From: Ephydatia muelleri
Lineage: Eukaryota > Porifera > Demospongiae > Spongillida > Spongillidae
DNA length: 64,000 bases
Reading direction: 5' to 3'
Assembly: GCA_013339895.1 (NCBI GenBank)
Contig: JABACO010000006.1
Coordinates: 6,956,087-7,020,086 of the forward strand
How positions within the stretch are numbered: position 1 is the first letter of the stretch; every line of letters begins with the position of its first letter. The notes below the pieces were generated by a model that was given only the letters and a program-made list of their open reading frames with translations, did not search any database and was not told the DNA's origin. The translations under genes and the position numbers were made by a program. Below, piece after piece: positions 13,501-28,500 of this stretch.

Positions 13501-16500
13501 TGGCCCTCTGTAACTAGCAGAGGGGAGGGCTGGATATACATGTAGGAGAGCCCATCTAAGCAAGCCATGACATGGGTGCTGTTTTACATACTGGAGAGAG
13601 GGGTGGGGCACAAAGTGGAGCATGAGGGCAGATGCCCCTCCTCCCCCCCTCCCCCCCCCCCCAACTAGCTATATGACCCACCCATCTGGCTGGGCCCACC
13701 TTTGTTTATGCGGTGATTAATTAGGATACACTTAGTTCTGTCCCTCTCCCATCCCAATGCCCTTTTAGAATGGCTCTGTGCATAGATATCAATAGATATC
13801 AGCACGTCACTGTAATAATTTACATCACGTAACTTCATTGCATGGCCGTATATTAAGTGCAGGTACATTTGTTGGCTTTTCCATGTTTAACGTTTACTCA
13901 TACGTGTTTAAGTGGTGACTTGAGTGAAAAGGTCACTGTCTGTGGGGTCCGACAAGCTTGATGCAAACATTTCTTTCTAAGAATACTAGTGCACACGATA
14001 TACAGTGAATCAACTCAATCACATACAACTACAATACGATACATATACTGATAAATGGACTATGTGAGTTCACAATCCTTCCCTTCATTCAGACACTGGT
14101 GTCTAAATAGTGTGTTGGCTTCTCGATTGGGGCTAATGGTGATGTGGAGTTCACCGAGGTTAGCTTCCCCGGCATGTCACCAGGTTCTGTGTCACTAGAG
14201 TCAGGTAATACCTCTGGGACTGGGTTATGACAGCTGGCATGGGTACCTCAGGTATTATGGGTAGCTCTGGTCAGCAGAGTCACCTTGCCTGTCCAACCTC
14301 TACTCTGGTTCAACTGCCATGCTAGCTGGTTCATCCTCTATTCCATTTCCAACACCTGTAGTAGTCATCTGGTCTGCATGTCTCTTCCACACTCCACCCC
14401 CATCTATTTCCACCTTGCATGACTTGCTGCCCAATTGTGGCTGTTTGCCACCGAGAATGACCAGACCTGTAATCTCTAACCATAACTCAGTTTCCAACAT
14501 CACAAATGCGTTCAACAGCTGCAGACATATCTGACATTTTAGAACATTGATTCCCTCACGTCTGGCTTCAGAAGACTGAGTCTGCATTGTAGATCCCCCC
14601 CCCCATCATCAATGTTGCCGGTGTGGCTTCTGTGTTCATCTCTTTTTAATGCTTGTGTTGAAATTTGAACTAAGCATTCCACTAGACACTTTGTGGCTGG
14701 ATGATATGGACTATAGTGAGGTGTATTACATGTATGTTGTTCAAGGCCAGGAAATAGTTCGAATCCTGCTGAAGTGAACTGGGGCCCATTATCTGTTACC
14801 ATTTGCAGCAGTATTCCCCACCAGGCAAAGATAGCATGCAGTTCATCCACTGTCCTGTCTGTGGTGGTTTCATCCATTGTCACAACCTCTGACCACTTCG
14901 AATAGGCATTCACAATGACCAAGAAGCTTTTCCCCTAAAATGGTCCCTCAAACTCCACATAGATCCTCCTCCACGGACCAACAGCCATGGGTGTAGAGGG
15001 GTTAATTTGGGCTCTTCCTTCATCATCTGTCACCCTACACAGTGTTGGGCAGCACCCTCAGTTGTCCTTGTCAATGTGAGGATGCCACACCCATCTTAAC
15101 CACACCCAAATGATTCCCATGGAGTTCCTCTCATACCTTGTGTGGTGTACTTTTGGAATGACCACTCTCGTTCCCTACAAATGGACAACCTTGTTCTGTG
15201 GTTAATCATGGCGTTGTCAACAAACACCAAGCTTGATGTCTTCCACCATTTTGGGTCATCCTGATTGAACATGTGTGAACACCTTTGACAGTAGAGTGTC
15301 CCTCCCTGTTTCCCTCTTTAGATGCCCTGCTGTAAGCAGAAGCAAGTTGATTTGCTTCATGGAAAATACATGTACTTCTTCTGTGTCCTCACCTGTTTTC
15401 TGATGTGGAATACATGTAGGTAGCCTAGACAGATTGTCTGCATTAGCCTGTTGGGTTGTTCTAGCACCACCAGTTCTTCTTTGTCTATTTGGGCATAGCT
15501 ACGTGTTGACGGTGCCTGCCTCGACATGCCTGTTGCCTGCCACAACATGCCTGTGCCTGCTTTTCACACCTTTCCACTAACACTTATTTCCTGTTGTTCA
15601 TTTATCTATAAATAGTGTGTTTTCTGTGCATGATGTTAATTCTATTTCTATTTTCTACTGTTCTTCGTGCAATAAAAGTGATTCAAGTTTAGCTGTGCAA
15701 TCCTAAGGTCCTAATTTCCCGATCCATCGCGTTACTCCCATACGAAAACACGACAGGATCAAGTGGCGTAGTCGGCAGGATCGCTTAGGATGGCAGAGAC
15801 GGATAAACTCATCGAATTACTGCAACAGCAGATGGAGGCGCAGCGGAAACAAACGGAAGCCCTCATCGCAGCTTTCGCCGGCGAGAAGGCAAAGCGGGAG
15901 CCACCACCTTTTCCAGTACCAGCAGCTGCAATTCCTAGTTTTGTCCCTTTCGACGCTACTGTCGAACTGTGGACAGACTACTCCGCGCGTTTCCACACTT
16001 TTCTCGGAGCAAACTCTGTGCCCGCTGAGAAGAGAGCGCAGGTCTTCTTGACTAATCAGTCGCGAGAAATTTACAAATTGCTAAGCAATCTCGCTTCCCA
16101 ACAGTCGCCTGTAAAAGGCATAAACGACCTCAGCCTGGATGAAGTGGAAGAGTATATGAGGAGCCAATTCGACCCCACGCGTTACATCGTAAGGGAGCGG
16201 TTCAAGTTCTTGACCGAAATGAATCGCAAACCAGGCGAGACGATTCAGGAATTGGCTGCACGCATCCGTCATGATGCTGTTACGTGCGACTTCTCAGAAA
16301 TCCACGACCCGCTGGATGAAGCTCTACGCACCCGTTTTATGTGCTCTGTGAAAAATGAAGCGGTTTTAAAAGCACTGTTCAAGATTAAAGACGGAGAACT
16401 CACTTTTGCTAGAGCAATAACGGTCGCTATGGAAACGGAGGAAGCAGCCAAGGTTGCAAAAGAGACGGTGTATGGTTCAATAAAAGATAATATTCACGTT

Positions 16501-19500
16501 GTCCACCCGTCTAAGAGTGACCCAAGTCAAAAGAGTAACGCTGGACGAGACTTCCCAAAAGGAACGTGCCCGTGGTGTGGCAAAACTGACCACAAAGCCT
16601 CTGACTGCCCGAGTCGCAACGCGGTGTGTCACTACTGCCAAAAGACGGGACATCTCCAGTCAGTCTGTCTGCAGAAGAGGAGAGGTCAGCAGCAACCAGT
16701 GAATATAATCACCAAACACCGGATCCAGACAGTGAAGGGGATCAGGGCAGTTCCGCAACTCCAGCAAAATATCACCATGAATGACAAGCGATTCGTTTTT
16801 TAAGTAGATACTGGCGCAGGTGACAATTTCTGCACCATGGCTGTCTGGAAACAGCTAGGGAACCCTACCCTTTTACCAACCACAGGTTAGCTAATGGAGA
16901 ACCACTCCCCACATTGGGGGTTTGCACAGCAGCAGTTGCATTACAGGGTACGAACAGTCCCAGCATACCTCTGCAGTTCACAGTTACAAAAGTTCCCCAT
17001 CTCAACCTTTTTGGGCGTGATACCATCGTTAGGCTTGGTATCAATGTTTCAGCTTTGATGGGTCTCACCACTTCGTCAGTTCACCCGATTTCTAATGTTA
17101 CTAAACCTGACATTAATCTGCAGAATGCCTGCAAGCAGCTGTGTCAGGAATTCCCTGACCTGTTCAAGCCGGAGTTGGGTTGTCTTAAGGACGTACAACT
17201 GGAGGTCAGATTCAAACCGGACTCCAAACCTGTTTTCTGCAAACCTCGTGTGGTTCCGTTAGCCATCCAGGATGAACTCGGCAAGGCCTACAAGGCAGGG
17301 ATTACTAGAGGTGTGTGGCAGCCTACCCAATTCAATGATTATGGAACTCCAGAAGTACCTATTCGGAAGGCAACCCTTCCAGGTCAGACAAAATCTACCC
17401 TTAGAGTTTGTGGGGACTATTCTGTCACGGTGAACCCTCAACTGGAGGAGCATCGCTACCCTATGCCTCGTCCAGAAGATCTCATGCAGAGGTTGGGCGG
17501 TGGTCATGGGTTCACCAAGATTGACCTAGCAGATGCATACAATCAGATCCAGCTCTCTCCAGAGAGTCAGAAAAGACTGGCACTGAGCACTCACAGAGGG
17601 GTACTTCTGCAGATGCGTCTTCCTTTCGGCATCAGTTCTGCCCCTGGATACTTCCAGGAGTTAATGGACAAGCTAACTTGTGATCTTCAAGGTGTGGCTG
17701 TGTACATGGATGACATCCTGGTCAGTGGGGCTACTGATTCAGAACATCTCCAGAACCTTCGCTCCCTCCTAAAACGTTTGGTGGAAAAGGGTCTTCGCTG
17801 CCGCCTGGAGAAATGTTCTTTTGCTCAGGCATAATGTGGGATAGCACTGCCCCAAACCCATATGGGCTTATATCGCATGATAGGGTCAGTGGTAGTTCTG
17901 AGTTGAAATGAATCACCTGTATAATTTAGGGTGGCTGAATATGGCATGTGATGTGATGCACCTCAAACTGTACTCTCTTCATGTATATGTATGTCAAGTG
18001 TTGTTTAACCTGTTAGTATGGGTTCATTAATGGTTTACTGGCTATCTGATATATTAAATTCCACAACAGGTCAAAATGGTGATCTCCGTTTCAATTTCAG
18101 GTCTGAAATCAAAAGCCAATGGCAAATCCAGGTTTATTTTGCCGGGTGGTTGGGGGAGGCTAGGGGAGTATGAAGTGAGAGAATGTGGGAGGAGTACCGT
18201 ATCCCATCCAGCCAGCTAGGGGAGCACTCTAACCTCCCTCTTTTGGGGTCTGGGGAGGAGCCCCAGAAGCTTTGCAAACTTAGCTATTTTGATGTTGACA
18301 AAAGTATTGTCAGAAGCAAGGAATACAAAAAGCTCTGTCTCACTTGAAAAATTAGTCTACATGTACATAAAAGTGAGGCTGCTATTGTTGTAACTGTCAT
18401 AGTGTCATGTTGAATGGCTACATAGTAAATGAATTTCCTCCATGTTTCTCTTGCTCAAAGTAGCATACGAAGCAGTAGGCACAAAAGACCAAACATCCAC
18501 CATTAAGACATATGGAAAAGTCATCGAGCAGTTTAGTGCCCATTTTGTGCACGTCTCGTTGCGCAGCGGAATAATTGGACTATTTACATATGTCGTGTCC
18601 TCCATTATAAGCCAGTGGTGTGTCCCCACCAGCTATATGACCCACCCGCAAATTCGCCATTCATTTTTTCATTAATATATTTGGTTTTGTTTTTTTGACT
18701 ATGTAACTTTTAGAGGTCAAGGCCCGAGAAACAACTTATCAAATTTGAAGGGCCTTACAATGGGATCAAAAGATAAACTTTGAGTGTGGGGAAAATGTTT
18801 TGAAGGCTTGTTTCCACCACATCTACACGTGCTCTACCATCCACTATTCAGTTCAAATCTCTATGTGGAAAGCTACATGTACAGTGTACATGTTCTCATT
18901 CTGACCACATACACTGTACACTGGTGTAGGTCCTGGTACATTGCAGTCTGCATGTAGTCTGGGGACCAGATAACTGGCATTGGAGCTCTCCAAATGCATA
19001 GATCTATGGGAGTTGTTCCACTTGTTTATGTTGATATGACATTCACCAGTTCAGAAAGTCTTCCACTCACATTCATAGCATGATGAATGTCATATCAACA
19101 TAATCAAGTGGACAACTCTCATCCACACTGACTGCTTGAATACCAGGTCATCTGGTCCCCAGACTAGTCTATCTGTGACAGAGCAGGAGCTGGGATGGCT
19201 TTCTGTACCAGGACACTGTGGCTATCACCACCACCACAACCAGCACCTACATGTACACCACCCGCACTGCCAGATCCTTTAGCTATGTTGTTAGTTTTAT
19301 AACTTATTTTACACACCTCCCATTGAGGCCTAGATGACTTGGTAGGTTAGGTACATTACTACAAGTCAGCTTTGATACCAATCAAGCTGTATAAAGTGTC
19401 ATCACGCATGTAAGTATGGTTTAGCCAGTAGCAGCTCACCTGCAGTACCTCTTGTCCAGAGCCATGGCTCCCTCCACACACACCACCTACATGTACAGTA

Positions 19501-22500
19501 CCAGGCCAGGGATCTGGAGGTATCTCGTTGCAGGTGTGTTTGTCGGGGTTGGGTGCCTTTGGTTGGAATGGGTGTTCAGAAAGGTTATTATGCTTCACAC
19601 AGATGTGTAGAGGAAGGTGTGCAAGGGCTTTGGTGTTCTAGGCTGATAAGGCCAATCTCAGGCAATTCATAGCATGTATGTTTACATCATGTAAACATTT
19701 TCTTGACATGTGTGTCATTGTGTCATAATGACATAACTCTTCTCTAACAACACTGCCCGTGACCAGCAGTTGCCAAAGGACCCAATAGTTATTGTTATAT
19801 TAATCCATCTTCACTGTGTACTTCATCACACAGAGACACTGAGTGCATTCTATTATCATTGCACACTAGTACAGTGGTTAGAAATAAATAAGTGCCCTAA
19901 CAATACACAGATGGATTTTGTGGTTTGTTTGGCACTTGCCGCCATTTGAATCTGTTTTTTACTCTAAGTTTGCAACTTTGATCTGTGTTGCGATTTTCAG
20001 GTCCTTAACTGTTAATATCTGTATCTATATGTTCACCAAAAAGCAATCATCACACAAGTAAATCCTTGCATATTATCAAACTCATCTGTTACATTGATGC
20101 AGCTTGCAGGGCTTTGAAGTTTGATATTTCCATTTATTCCTAATACTGGGTTTCTGCTGACAGTTTGTGTCACTGCAACACAATGTGTACAGCTATTTAG
20201 TGTATCATAACAAAGTTGCTCTATATAACTGAAAGAAATGCCTTATGACCCATGAGTGAACTTTTTGATGGAAGTAGCCCTTATTCCTGAAGTATATTTG
20301 AGGTTGCCTAAGAGGTTATGGGTGACTGAGGGTCACTTCAGTTTGTTGTGATTCTCAGGGCTTCTGCATAGACACATACATGAGTTTGAATGAATTGTTG
20401 GGCTTTCCACATGAAGTTGTACCACTCTATATTCATCATGTGAGAAGGGTATAATGAAACCACCAAAACAAAATGACAAAGTGGCTACCTTCACTGGTAT
20501 TGCAGCCCAGTGGTTCATTTCCCCAGAAAGGTAATAAATTAATTTCACTTCTTTTTTATACAACTGTGTATCTCCTTTCTCTCATGCAAAATGACCTAAC
20601 TGATCCATGCTGTTGAAGAAGAATAGTAAACTACAAGAGATGAACACATTTTTAGTTGTATTGTGGTGCAGCAGATGATACGGGACTATCACATAGCTTA
20701 GAACTACAAAAGATTGTAACCCTAGAAACTAGTACATTGGTGGGCACCTACATGTATGGCAGAAATGGAAAGGTTGTGTGCTGCACACATGTGAAGAGAA
20801 TGGAAGGACCTCTCTATTGATGGGGGAGGTGCAGCACCCCTTTTTTCTAAATTTGAGACATATGGAGTGGAATTAGATAGGTTCTGGGAGCTTGAATCAA
20901 TTACAATGATCTGTGAGGATTGGGAAGGTCAAGCAAAGACATCAGTTTTATATTGCTTGTGTGAATATATATGATATAAGTAATATCTAGTGGCATGGTA
21001 CATGTATATATATGAACAGTGTATTATTTAAATTTTAGTAAGCCACAGAAATAAATTAATTAATAGTGGCAACATTTGCTGTAATTATAGAGTACACAAA
21101 TGTATAGCTTGTCTTTTGAACTACATGTATCAATCACAAGGAGTTGTCCCACAAAGCATGTAAAGCTGTAAATCAAACTACTACCAGTGGGTTAAAGTTT
21201 TTATAATTGAGGCAGTATTGTAGACCAATTGTTGGTTATTATTGTTACTCGTCACATCACTAATGTGCACATGTAAGGCTCGGGCTCCCATGTTGTGGCC
21301 ACGCCCACATCACTAATTACATTGCATGTTGAAGTTCTATGTAACATTAGCGGATCACATGAAACGTTCATAATCATTACTGTAACCTCTACAGGTATGA
21401 TGTAAGGCATGTATGTATATCCTCAATGGAATACAGTTGATACCTTTAGATCATCTTCCTTGCTGGAAGAAGTGTTTGTGCAACTGGTATGATGTGTGAA
21501 TTATGTCACTGTTCCTACCACCAGGATGGTGATACTGCTCTTCATTTGGCTGCAAGGTATGATAAGGCCAGCTGTGTAAGAGCACTCCTCTCCCATCCTG
21601 ACATTGATATCAACATCAAGAACAGTGAAAGACAAACAGCCATGATGGTCGCCAGGTACACATGCCTTGGTGTGTTCAATCAAGTGGTGAAGACATGCAA
21701 TGAGTTTCCCGTTGATTCCTATGGAAAGGTTGTGTTGTGTGGAAATTCGGGAGCTGGAAAGAGTACATTGACTCAGGTAGGCTGTTTGGTGTATGGCCTG
21801 AGGACCAGAAATCAGGCACTACAGTAGTACTTCCTACTGTACATGTACATGTATATACTGGGTTCAGAAACATATACATGTATGAGCTGAACTAAACTGT
21901 GTCCTATACTGTCTGATTAATTATTTGTTTACGTTGAATTTCTTCGAACCCTAGTATTACTATGTGATGTATAATTGAAAGAATACTTTCCTAAAAAGGA
22001 ATTATTTGCTTGTGGGACGCTCTGTAGTAACTACAAGGTCAGACTTGGCCTTAAATCACAAACATTGAAACTTCAGGTTCCAGACAGACAATTAAGCCTC
22101 ATGCAAGCTGTACATAGTCCAGTATATATTCCTATGAACTGTCTAACACTACATGTATGTGTATTACTGTTCAGTACATCATTCACAGTGAGAAATGAAA
22201 AACTTAAGTTAACTAATGTTTCAAATTGTGAATACTTACTGGTTGAAAAACTAGTGATTGGTGGATGTGGATGTTTATTTATTGGGTGTATACTGATGGT
22301 ACAGTGTGTGTACAATCCTCAAAATTTGCTATACAAGCCATTCTGCAGAATGCTTTTTGATATGCATACGTGGTTAACCTTTAAGAGTTCTTCCCCATCA
22401 ATATAATTTGTCCCTTGCTTTTAGTACCACTTGTTCTAATCTCAGAAGTAAAAATATCAACATTGTACTTGTTTTGGTAACTTATTGATGTCATGCAAAT

Positions 22501-25500
22501 CTGTTAATAAATTGCCATACATGTGCCTACATATGCACCACCTATACAGCTCACACTGGAGGCTTGGAGGTCATGCGTGCATATGTGTACATGCATATGG
22601 ATTGATGTGGTAGCTTGAATGCCAAGTAATGTTTCCGTATTTTATTGAAGGCTATTGTCAACATTTCAAAGCCAATAACAACAACAACCCGTTTAGTAAA
22701 GGTGAGAATATTTTATTATGGTCACAGGTCTTCCCTGAGATGACTAAATGTGTCAGTTTGAATATTTGAAGCATATGTATGTAGTCCAAATTGATATTTT
22801 CTTTGCTACGTTCTGCAATCATGTGTCTTCGTGGCTCAAGATTGTCATACCATCGTGGCGCATGCTCCCCACTAGACTCTGCCATCGATCTGTCCTGCTC
22901 AGAAGGCATTAACGCTTAATGTTTTGTTTTTATGCTCTCATGTTTGTGTACGTAATATATATTACATGTAGTTTGTTTTCTAGTTATCATAAAAATGTAG
23001 CATGTGTCCAAATTTATTACCTTTTCAGAATTCTTGTATATCTGGTACAATATCTGTGGGACAATTCTGGTTTAAATTATCGATTGTATTTTTGGAAATG
23101 ACTGTATGCCATGTGCAGTAGGGGACATGAAAGTAGTGCTTTGATACAAATGCCAACAATAAACATGAGCGATATGGTTTCATCAATTGGGTATTGATAT
23201 CACATTGGATCTGATTGATGCATTCTGGCATGCACTTGCTCGAAAAAGATTATGTGTTTAGTCCCACTGTAGCTCTAGGAGCATGCAACAATGCAATTTA
23301 CTGTTTTGCACACAGAGTACACCATAATTCATACAAGTCAAGGTACACAAACACAACATTGGAAGTACTGGCGGAAATTGATTGGAACGAAATAATTTTA
23401 AGGAATGCGTTTCACAACGAAAGTATATGTGCTAATACAGCTTCTTTCTAGGAACATAAAACACAAAAGTGATCAATGAAGCGCAGCTAATGTACATGCT
23501 TACTATGTCAAAGCGCGGAATTTGAACGAAATGATATAAAACCTTTTTCATGTCCCTACTGTTCATTCTACTGCAAATAATTTGTCATATGGAGTTTAGT
23601 ACATGTACTCTGTTAGATTCATGACATACTGTGGTGCTTGCTGTATACATGTTCCAGCGAATTTTAGTTCTAGTTCTAAATAAGGAAGGGTACAATGCCC
23701 CTACCATGGGTCTTCAGTACTGCTACTACATGTATGTATCAAAAAATTTGTCTATCCCATCACTATACTCCTGTTTTGCCTTTTGGTATTCTTGTTGCAT
23801 GTCCTTATGCTCATGCCAAACATTATAGATTGGATTCAGATCTGGTGACTCTGCTGGTGTCCTCCACTAGTTCATCTTCCTTACCTGCAAACACATTTGT
23901 CTTCCTTCACTGAAAACCTCTTGTGCTACTTGTGACAAGTGTTAGGACCATTATTGTTATCGGCACTAGTATCTGTGTGTAGAGTGGAGCCTTCATGATC
24001 CCTTCAAAGGGTCGATACTTTCTTAACATGGAGTTGTCTTTGACTAATAAAAGAATGTCTACAAGTAAATAAAAACATTCTCTAACGAGAAAGTTGTTGG
24101 TATATAGGATTGACCAATGGTGGTGTAAAAAGCACAGAAACAAGAGTGACAGAAATTTGACTGGAAAATTGAAATAGGCCTATATTTAGCCCATTACTCA
24201 GGCATGTACTGTTATAACGCTAGTGTGCTAAATATAGGCCTATTTCAATTATCCAGTCAAATTTCTGTCACTCTTGTTCTGTGCTTTTTACACCACCATT
24301 TGTCAATCCTATACACCAACAACTTTCTCGTTAGAGTATGTTTTTATTTACTTATTTCATAAGTGTTTTCCTCTGTCGTAGTAGCGCTCTTTATACGTGG
24401 TCACAAATTCAATTTTCGAAGGGAGGTTACAAAATTTGATAATTGAAATTATAAATGAGTTTTTAATGTACTGTACAGTTCCCTGCCTTGTCCTCTTCCT
24501 CTCCCCCAACTTTGTCTCTGATCTCGGCGGTCTGGTTCCAGCCATGGGAGCCATGTGGGTGGTGGTGGCAGCAGGCGAAGTGGTGGTGGGGGCACTGGTG
24601 TCTAATATTGGTGCCAGTAGTAGGGCTGGTTCAGATAGCGGTCGCTCCTGCTGCTTCTGCTGGCGGTTGGGGCAGCTCTGCTGCTGCTGCTGGCGTTGGG
24701 GGCAGCTCTGCTGCTGCTGCTGCTGGCAGTGGACGGTAGGGGGGCAGCACTGCATCTAGCAGCCGGGGGGGGGCAGAGAGCCAGCAGTATGATATTCATG
24801 CCCAACTAAAATATCATTTTCTTCTAATTTCAATGCATTAACTTCCCGGATAGTTTTTAGCAATGACCCTGCTTTTGCTCTTCGTACACTCAGTGCTTAG
24901 AAACCAATGCATCTGCACCAATCTTACTTACTGCTGCACGAGCAGAGGGCAGATCTTGTAACAACCTTTTGAGCTAGTAATGGATGAAACTTACAAAAGG
25001 CATCATTTACTTCCACTATCCCTAAGAATAGCTTTTTCAAGACCCATTATACTCCATTAGTGCATGAGATTTGGGTTCATAGAAGGAGTAGCTATATGGG
25101 AGAAGGATAACCCTTGTACATCAGATTAAGGATGACACCCCAATATTCAATAGACAGGTCACAACGGAGAAAGGACTACTGTACACAACAGTTGGGTCAC
25201 CATGCATGCTTTACATGTGAAATGAATGGTTTTGTGCAGATCCCTTACATGCGTGCTGTACACATGTTGCATGCACATCTTCCTATAAATTTTTAATGCT
25301 AGTGCAATACAACATGCCATGACATACGGTAGTGGTAGTTCGGTGACCCCTGCGCTACCCGCGTCCTCTGGGCAGCACGTTTAGCCAATCGGACAGCGGG
25401 GTCATTCCAATACCGATTCCTTTCAGATGCCCTAATGGCAGCTGAATTGTCCTCGTATTTCTGCCTTTTAGCAGCGCGGTTCTCCTCGAGGTCCTCTTGA

Positions 25501-28500
25501 TATCGCTGCTTTTTAGCAGATTGCTTAGATTCAATGTCTGGGTTGTAGCTGTCGCGTACAGCCCGAGCGGCCTTCTTCTTTTCGGGATCGGCCTTGTAGC
25601 TGTCGCGTACAGAGGCCTTCTTCTTTTCGGGATCGGCCTTGTAGCTGTCGCGTACAGAGGCCTTCTTCTTTTCGGGATCGGCCTTGTAGCTGTCGCGTAC
25701 AGAGGCCTTCTTCTTTTCGGGATCGGCCTTGTAGCTGTCGCGTACAGAGGCCTTCTTCTTTTCGGGATCGGCCTTGTAGCTGTCGCGTACAAAGGCCTTC
25801 TGTTCGGGATCGGCCTTGTAGCTGTCGCGTACAGAGACCTTTTTCTTTTCAGGATCGGCTTTGTAACTGTCGCGTACAGAGGCCTTCTTCTTTTCGGGAT
25901 CGGCCGTGTAGCTGTCGCGTACAGAGGCCTTCTTCTTTTCGGGATCGGCCTTGTAGCTGTCGCGTACAAAGGCCTTCTGTTCGGGATCGGCCTTGTAGCT
26001 GTCGCGTACAGAGACCTTTTTCTTTTCAGGATCGGCTTTGTAGCTGTCGCGTACAGAGGCCTTCTTCTTTTCGGGATCGGCCGTGTAGCTGTCGCGTACT
26101 GCATAAATAACTTCATTAAAACAATAATAAACCAAATAAACTTCTGCATATATAACTTCATACCAATTCCTATATAGAACTTGCTACCGCATTAGTTTCT
26201 TTCTAGATGTCTATATGACCTTAAGGGGCACCGTGCAGGTGAATTCCGAAGCGATTGGTGCTATTGCTATTCTTCATAACCGTTCGTAGCTCAAGTTATA
26301 CCTTCCTAAGAAAGAAGACGACGACCAAGTATTTGTGTAGGACTGGGCACAAGAAACAAGAATTCGTTTCTCTAATAGCACACCATTTTATGAACACCGA
26401 ACAAACGTAGAACTGTAGATCTTTGAGTTCTCGTTCTATTGTGACAAACAGATAAGCAATCCATTTCTCCGTTGTCCCTCCAGACGCGAGTGAAGTTTTT
26501 TTTAATGATTTCATCAATCCTCAATCAATCCTATATTGAACCTGCTGCCGCAGGTTCAGATTTCTACAGCATGCATGTGAGACATTGGCTATTCCTTCTG
26601 CAACATGTATGCCTGTGAGATTCAAGTCGTACGGAAATTTGCCCAGTCCAAATGATACCTCTAAAGTTATGGTTTCCGTTCACCAAGCACCAAGCGAGTT
26701 TTATTCTTGTACTAGTGCTTCCCTAAAAATCCAGCTGAGTTGCACATCAGGCAATCCACATGGCACACCGCTTCTCCGCTGCAATTTGCATGACCATTGG
26801 CCACACGTTCACAAAATGAAAGAGGAAGTGTACCTGATGCATGGCCCGCTTTCACAAGGTTCACGTAAGCATTTTAAAGTGTATATAGGATGTCCACAAA
26901 TGGTTTTAATCTCTATAACTCTGCACCCATCATAGTTAATAAGCTTATTAAAAGGTTATGCATTGCAATGATCATGCCAATAATATTAGTGCAAACGAAA
27001 TGTTAAGTAATTTTAATATTTATATTAACAAACTAAAATCAAGAACAATAATGTTAATTAATATAAACTATAATAATCTGCAACAAACTGTACTGTATTA
27101 TGATTATTAGTCCAAAAGTTAATCAATTATTTCATTGTAACATAAAATTCAAATCAACAAATCAAACTTGATAAACCTCACACAATCAAGAGGATTAGTA
27201 GTTTAATAACTCACTATTAAAATTTAGCTATTTGATTATTAGTAATTGAAATATGTTTGTAATTGTAATCACCAGTTTAATTAGATTTAATATAGGAATT
27301 ATAAAGTAATAACTCAGTATGTAAATAATTTTAACTTGAAAACAGCAGCTAGAAAGTTGCTACTAACCAAAGTGCATGTAGGTTACAAATAACCGAAAAG
27401 TAATATAACCATATGGGCTGGGGATTGTTGCTAATAACCGAAAGTTTCTTTTAAGAGTTTGCTATTAAGCAAATTCTACTATGAGAAATTGTGATTCTGA
27501 AATCCCACGAAACCATTAACATCTATTAAATCATTCAAATCATGTGGAGAGTAACAGTACCATAGACAATTATTGAGTCAGTGTATGGATTATTTATTAC
27601 TTGTGTAGCGCATCTTTGGAGTGCACGATGAGGTAGAACCTCTCACTGCTGGGATCATTCCCTATCAAGTTGACAGTCCCTACAGCAATATGATCATCTA
27701 TGACTTGGCCGGACATCACCAATACTTCTCCAGCCACTCTGCATGTCTGGAGGCCATCTCCCTCACCAGTCCAGCCATCTTCCTCCTCCTGCAGGACCTA
27801 AGGCATGACCCTGAGGTCATGACTAAGGAGGTGCACTACTGGTCCACAATGATTGATGGCGTGTGCCACAAGTGTCCCCAGCTGTCATCAGTGATAGTAG
27901 TGGGCACACATGCTGACCTGCTAACAGCAAGACAGCTGTCTCAGAAATTAACCCACCTGCGATCATGTGCTGAGATGGCCATTAACCACCAAAAATTAGT
28001 AAGCATTTTAGCCTTGAACGTTGCGGCCACATATAGCAGAGAGATGGATCAGTTTAAGGACGAGCTGTGCAGAATAAATAAAGATGTAGTGCATATGTCT
28101 CCTTCCATTTCCATGATGTGTCACATGATGCTTGCCTTCTTGAAACAGAGGATACCTGATCTTGATGTGGATGCCATATCCCTCTCTGACCTTATTACTT
28201 ATCTTGCAGCTGATCCGGATAAACTCATTGATCCTGATAGCACCAAAATTGTCCCAATTTTACAGACGTTGTCAGAGAAGGGTTTGATTCTCTTCATTCC
28301 ATCTGAAGTGTCACTCAATAGCTGGATAGTCCTTCGCAAAGAGAGCATTCTCAAGAAGGTCAATGGAGCTTTGTTTGCTGATCCATCTCTCAAAGAGTAT
28401 ATCCATGTAGCTAGCAATACTGGGATAGTACCCAGAGCAGTTATTAAGAAAATATTCCCAGAATACAATGTTGAAATGATAACTCAGTTTACGATTCACT

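Larger units (their letters stand above)
22702..27608. other. Gene A intron with inserted elements
   Basis: A 4.9-kb intron carrying a fold-back element (24062-24354), a CAG-repeat stretch (about 24650-24725) and a minus-strand tandem-repeat frame (25299-26135). The plus-strand open stretch near 26585-26935 has no recognised domain. 26940-27600 is AT-rich and empty. Confidence 0.5.

Noticed and set aside
21700..21776. NACHT-type NTPase (NLR receptor)
   Set aside because: The Walker A motif is followed in later exons by ROC switch motifs (DLAGHHQYF, THAD) and a COR domain, so it is a ROCO GTPase.
21975..22406. Open frame of 143 codons in the gene A intron
   Set aside because: No domain, no convincing splice sites, AT-rich; it lies between two well-supported exons whose phases join without it.
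25556..26100. CRISPR-like array
   Set aside because: The units are contiguous with no spacers and encode a peptide repeat; the context is eukaryotic.
25497..26177. Plus-strand frame of 226 codons over the 45-bp repeat
   Set aside because: It is a shadow: a 45-bp period keeps several frames open. The hydrophobic repeat lacks the degenerate flanking units that support the minus-strand frame.
26585..26935. Plus-strand frame of 116 codons with several cysteines
   Set aside because: No recognised domain and no clear splice context inside an intron; kept only as an intron remark.
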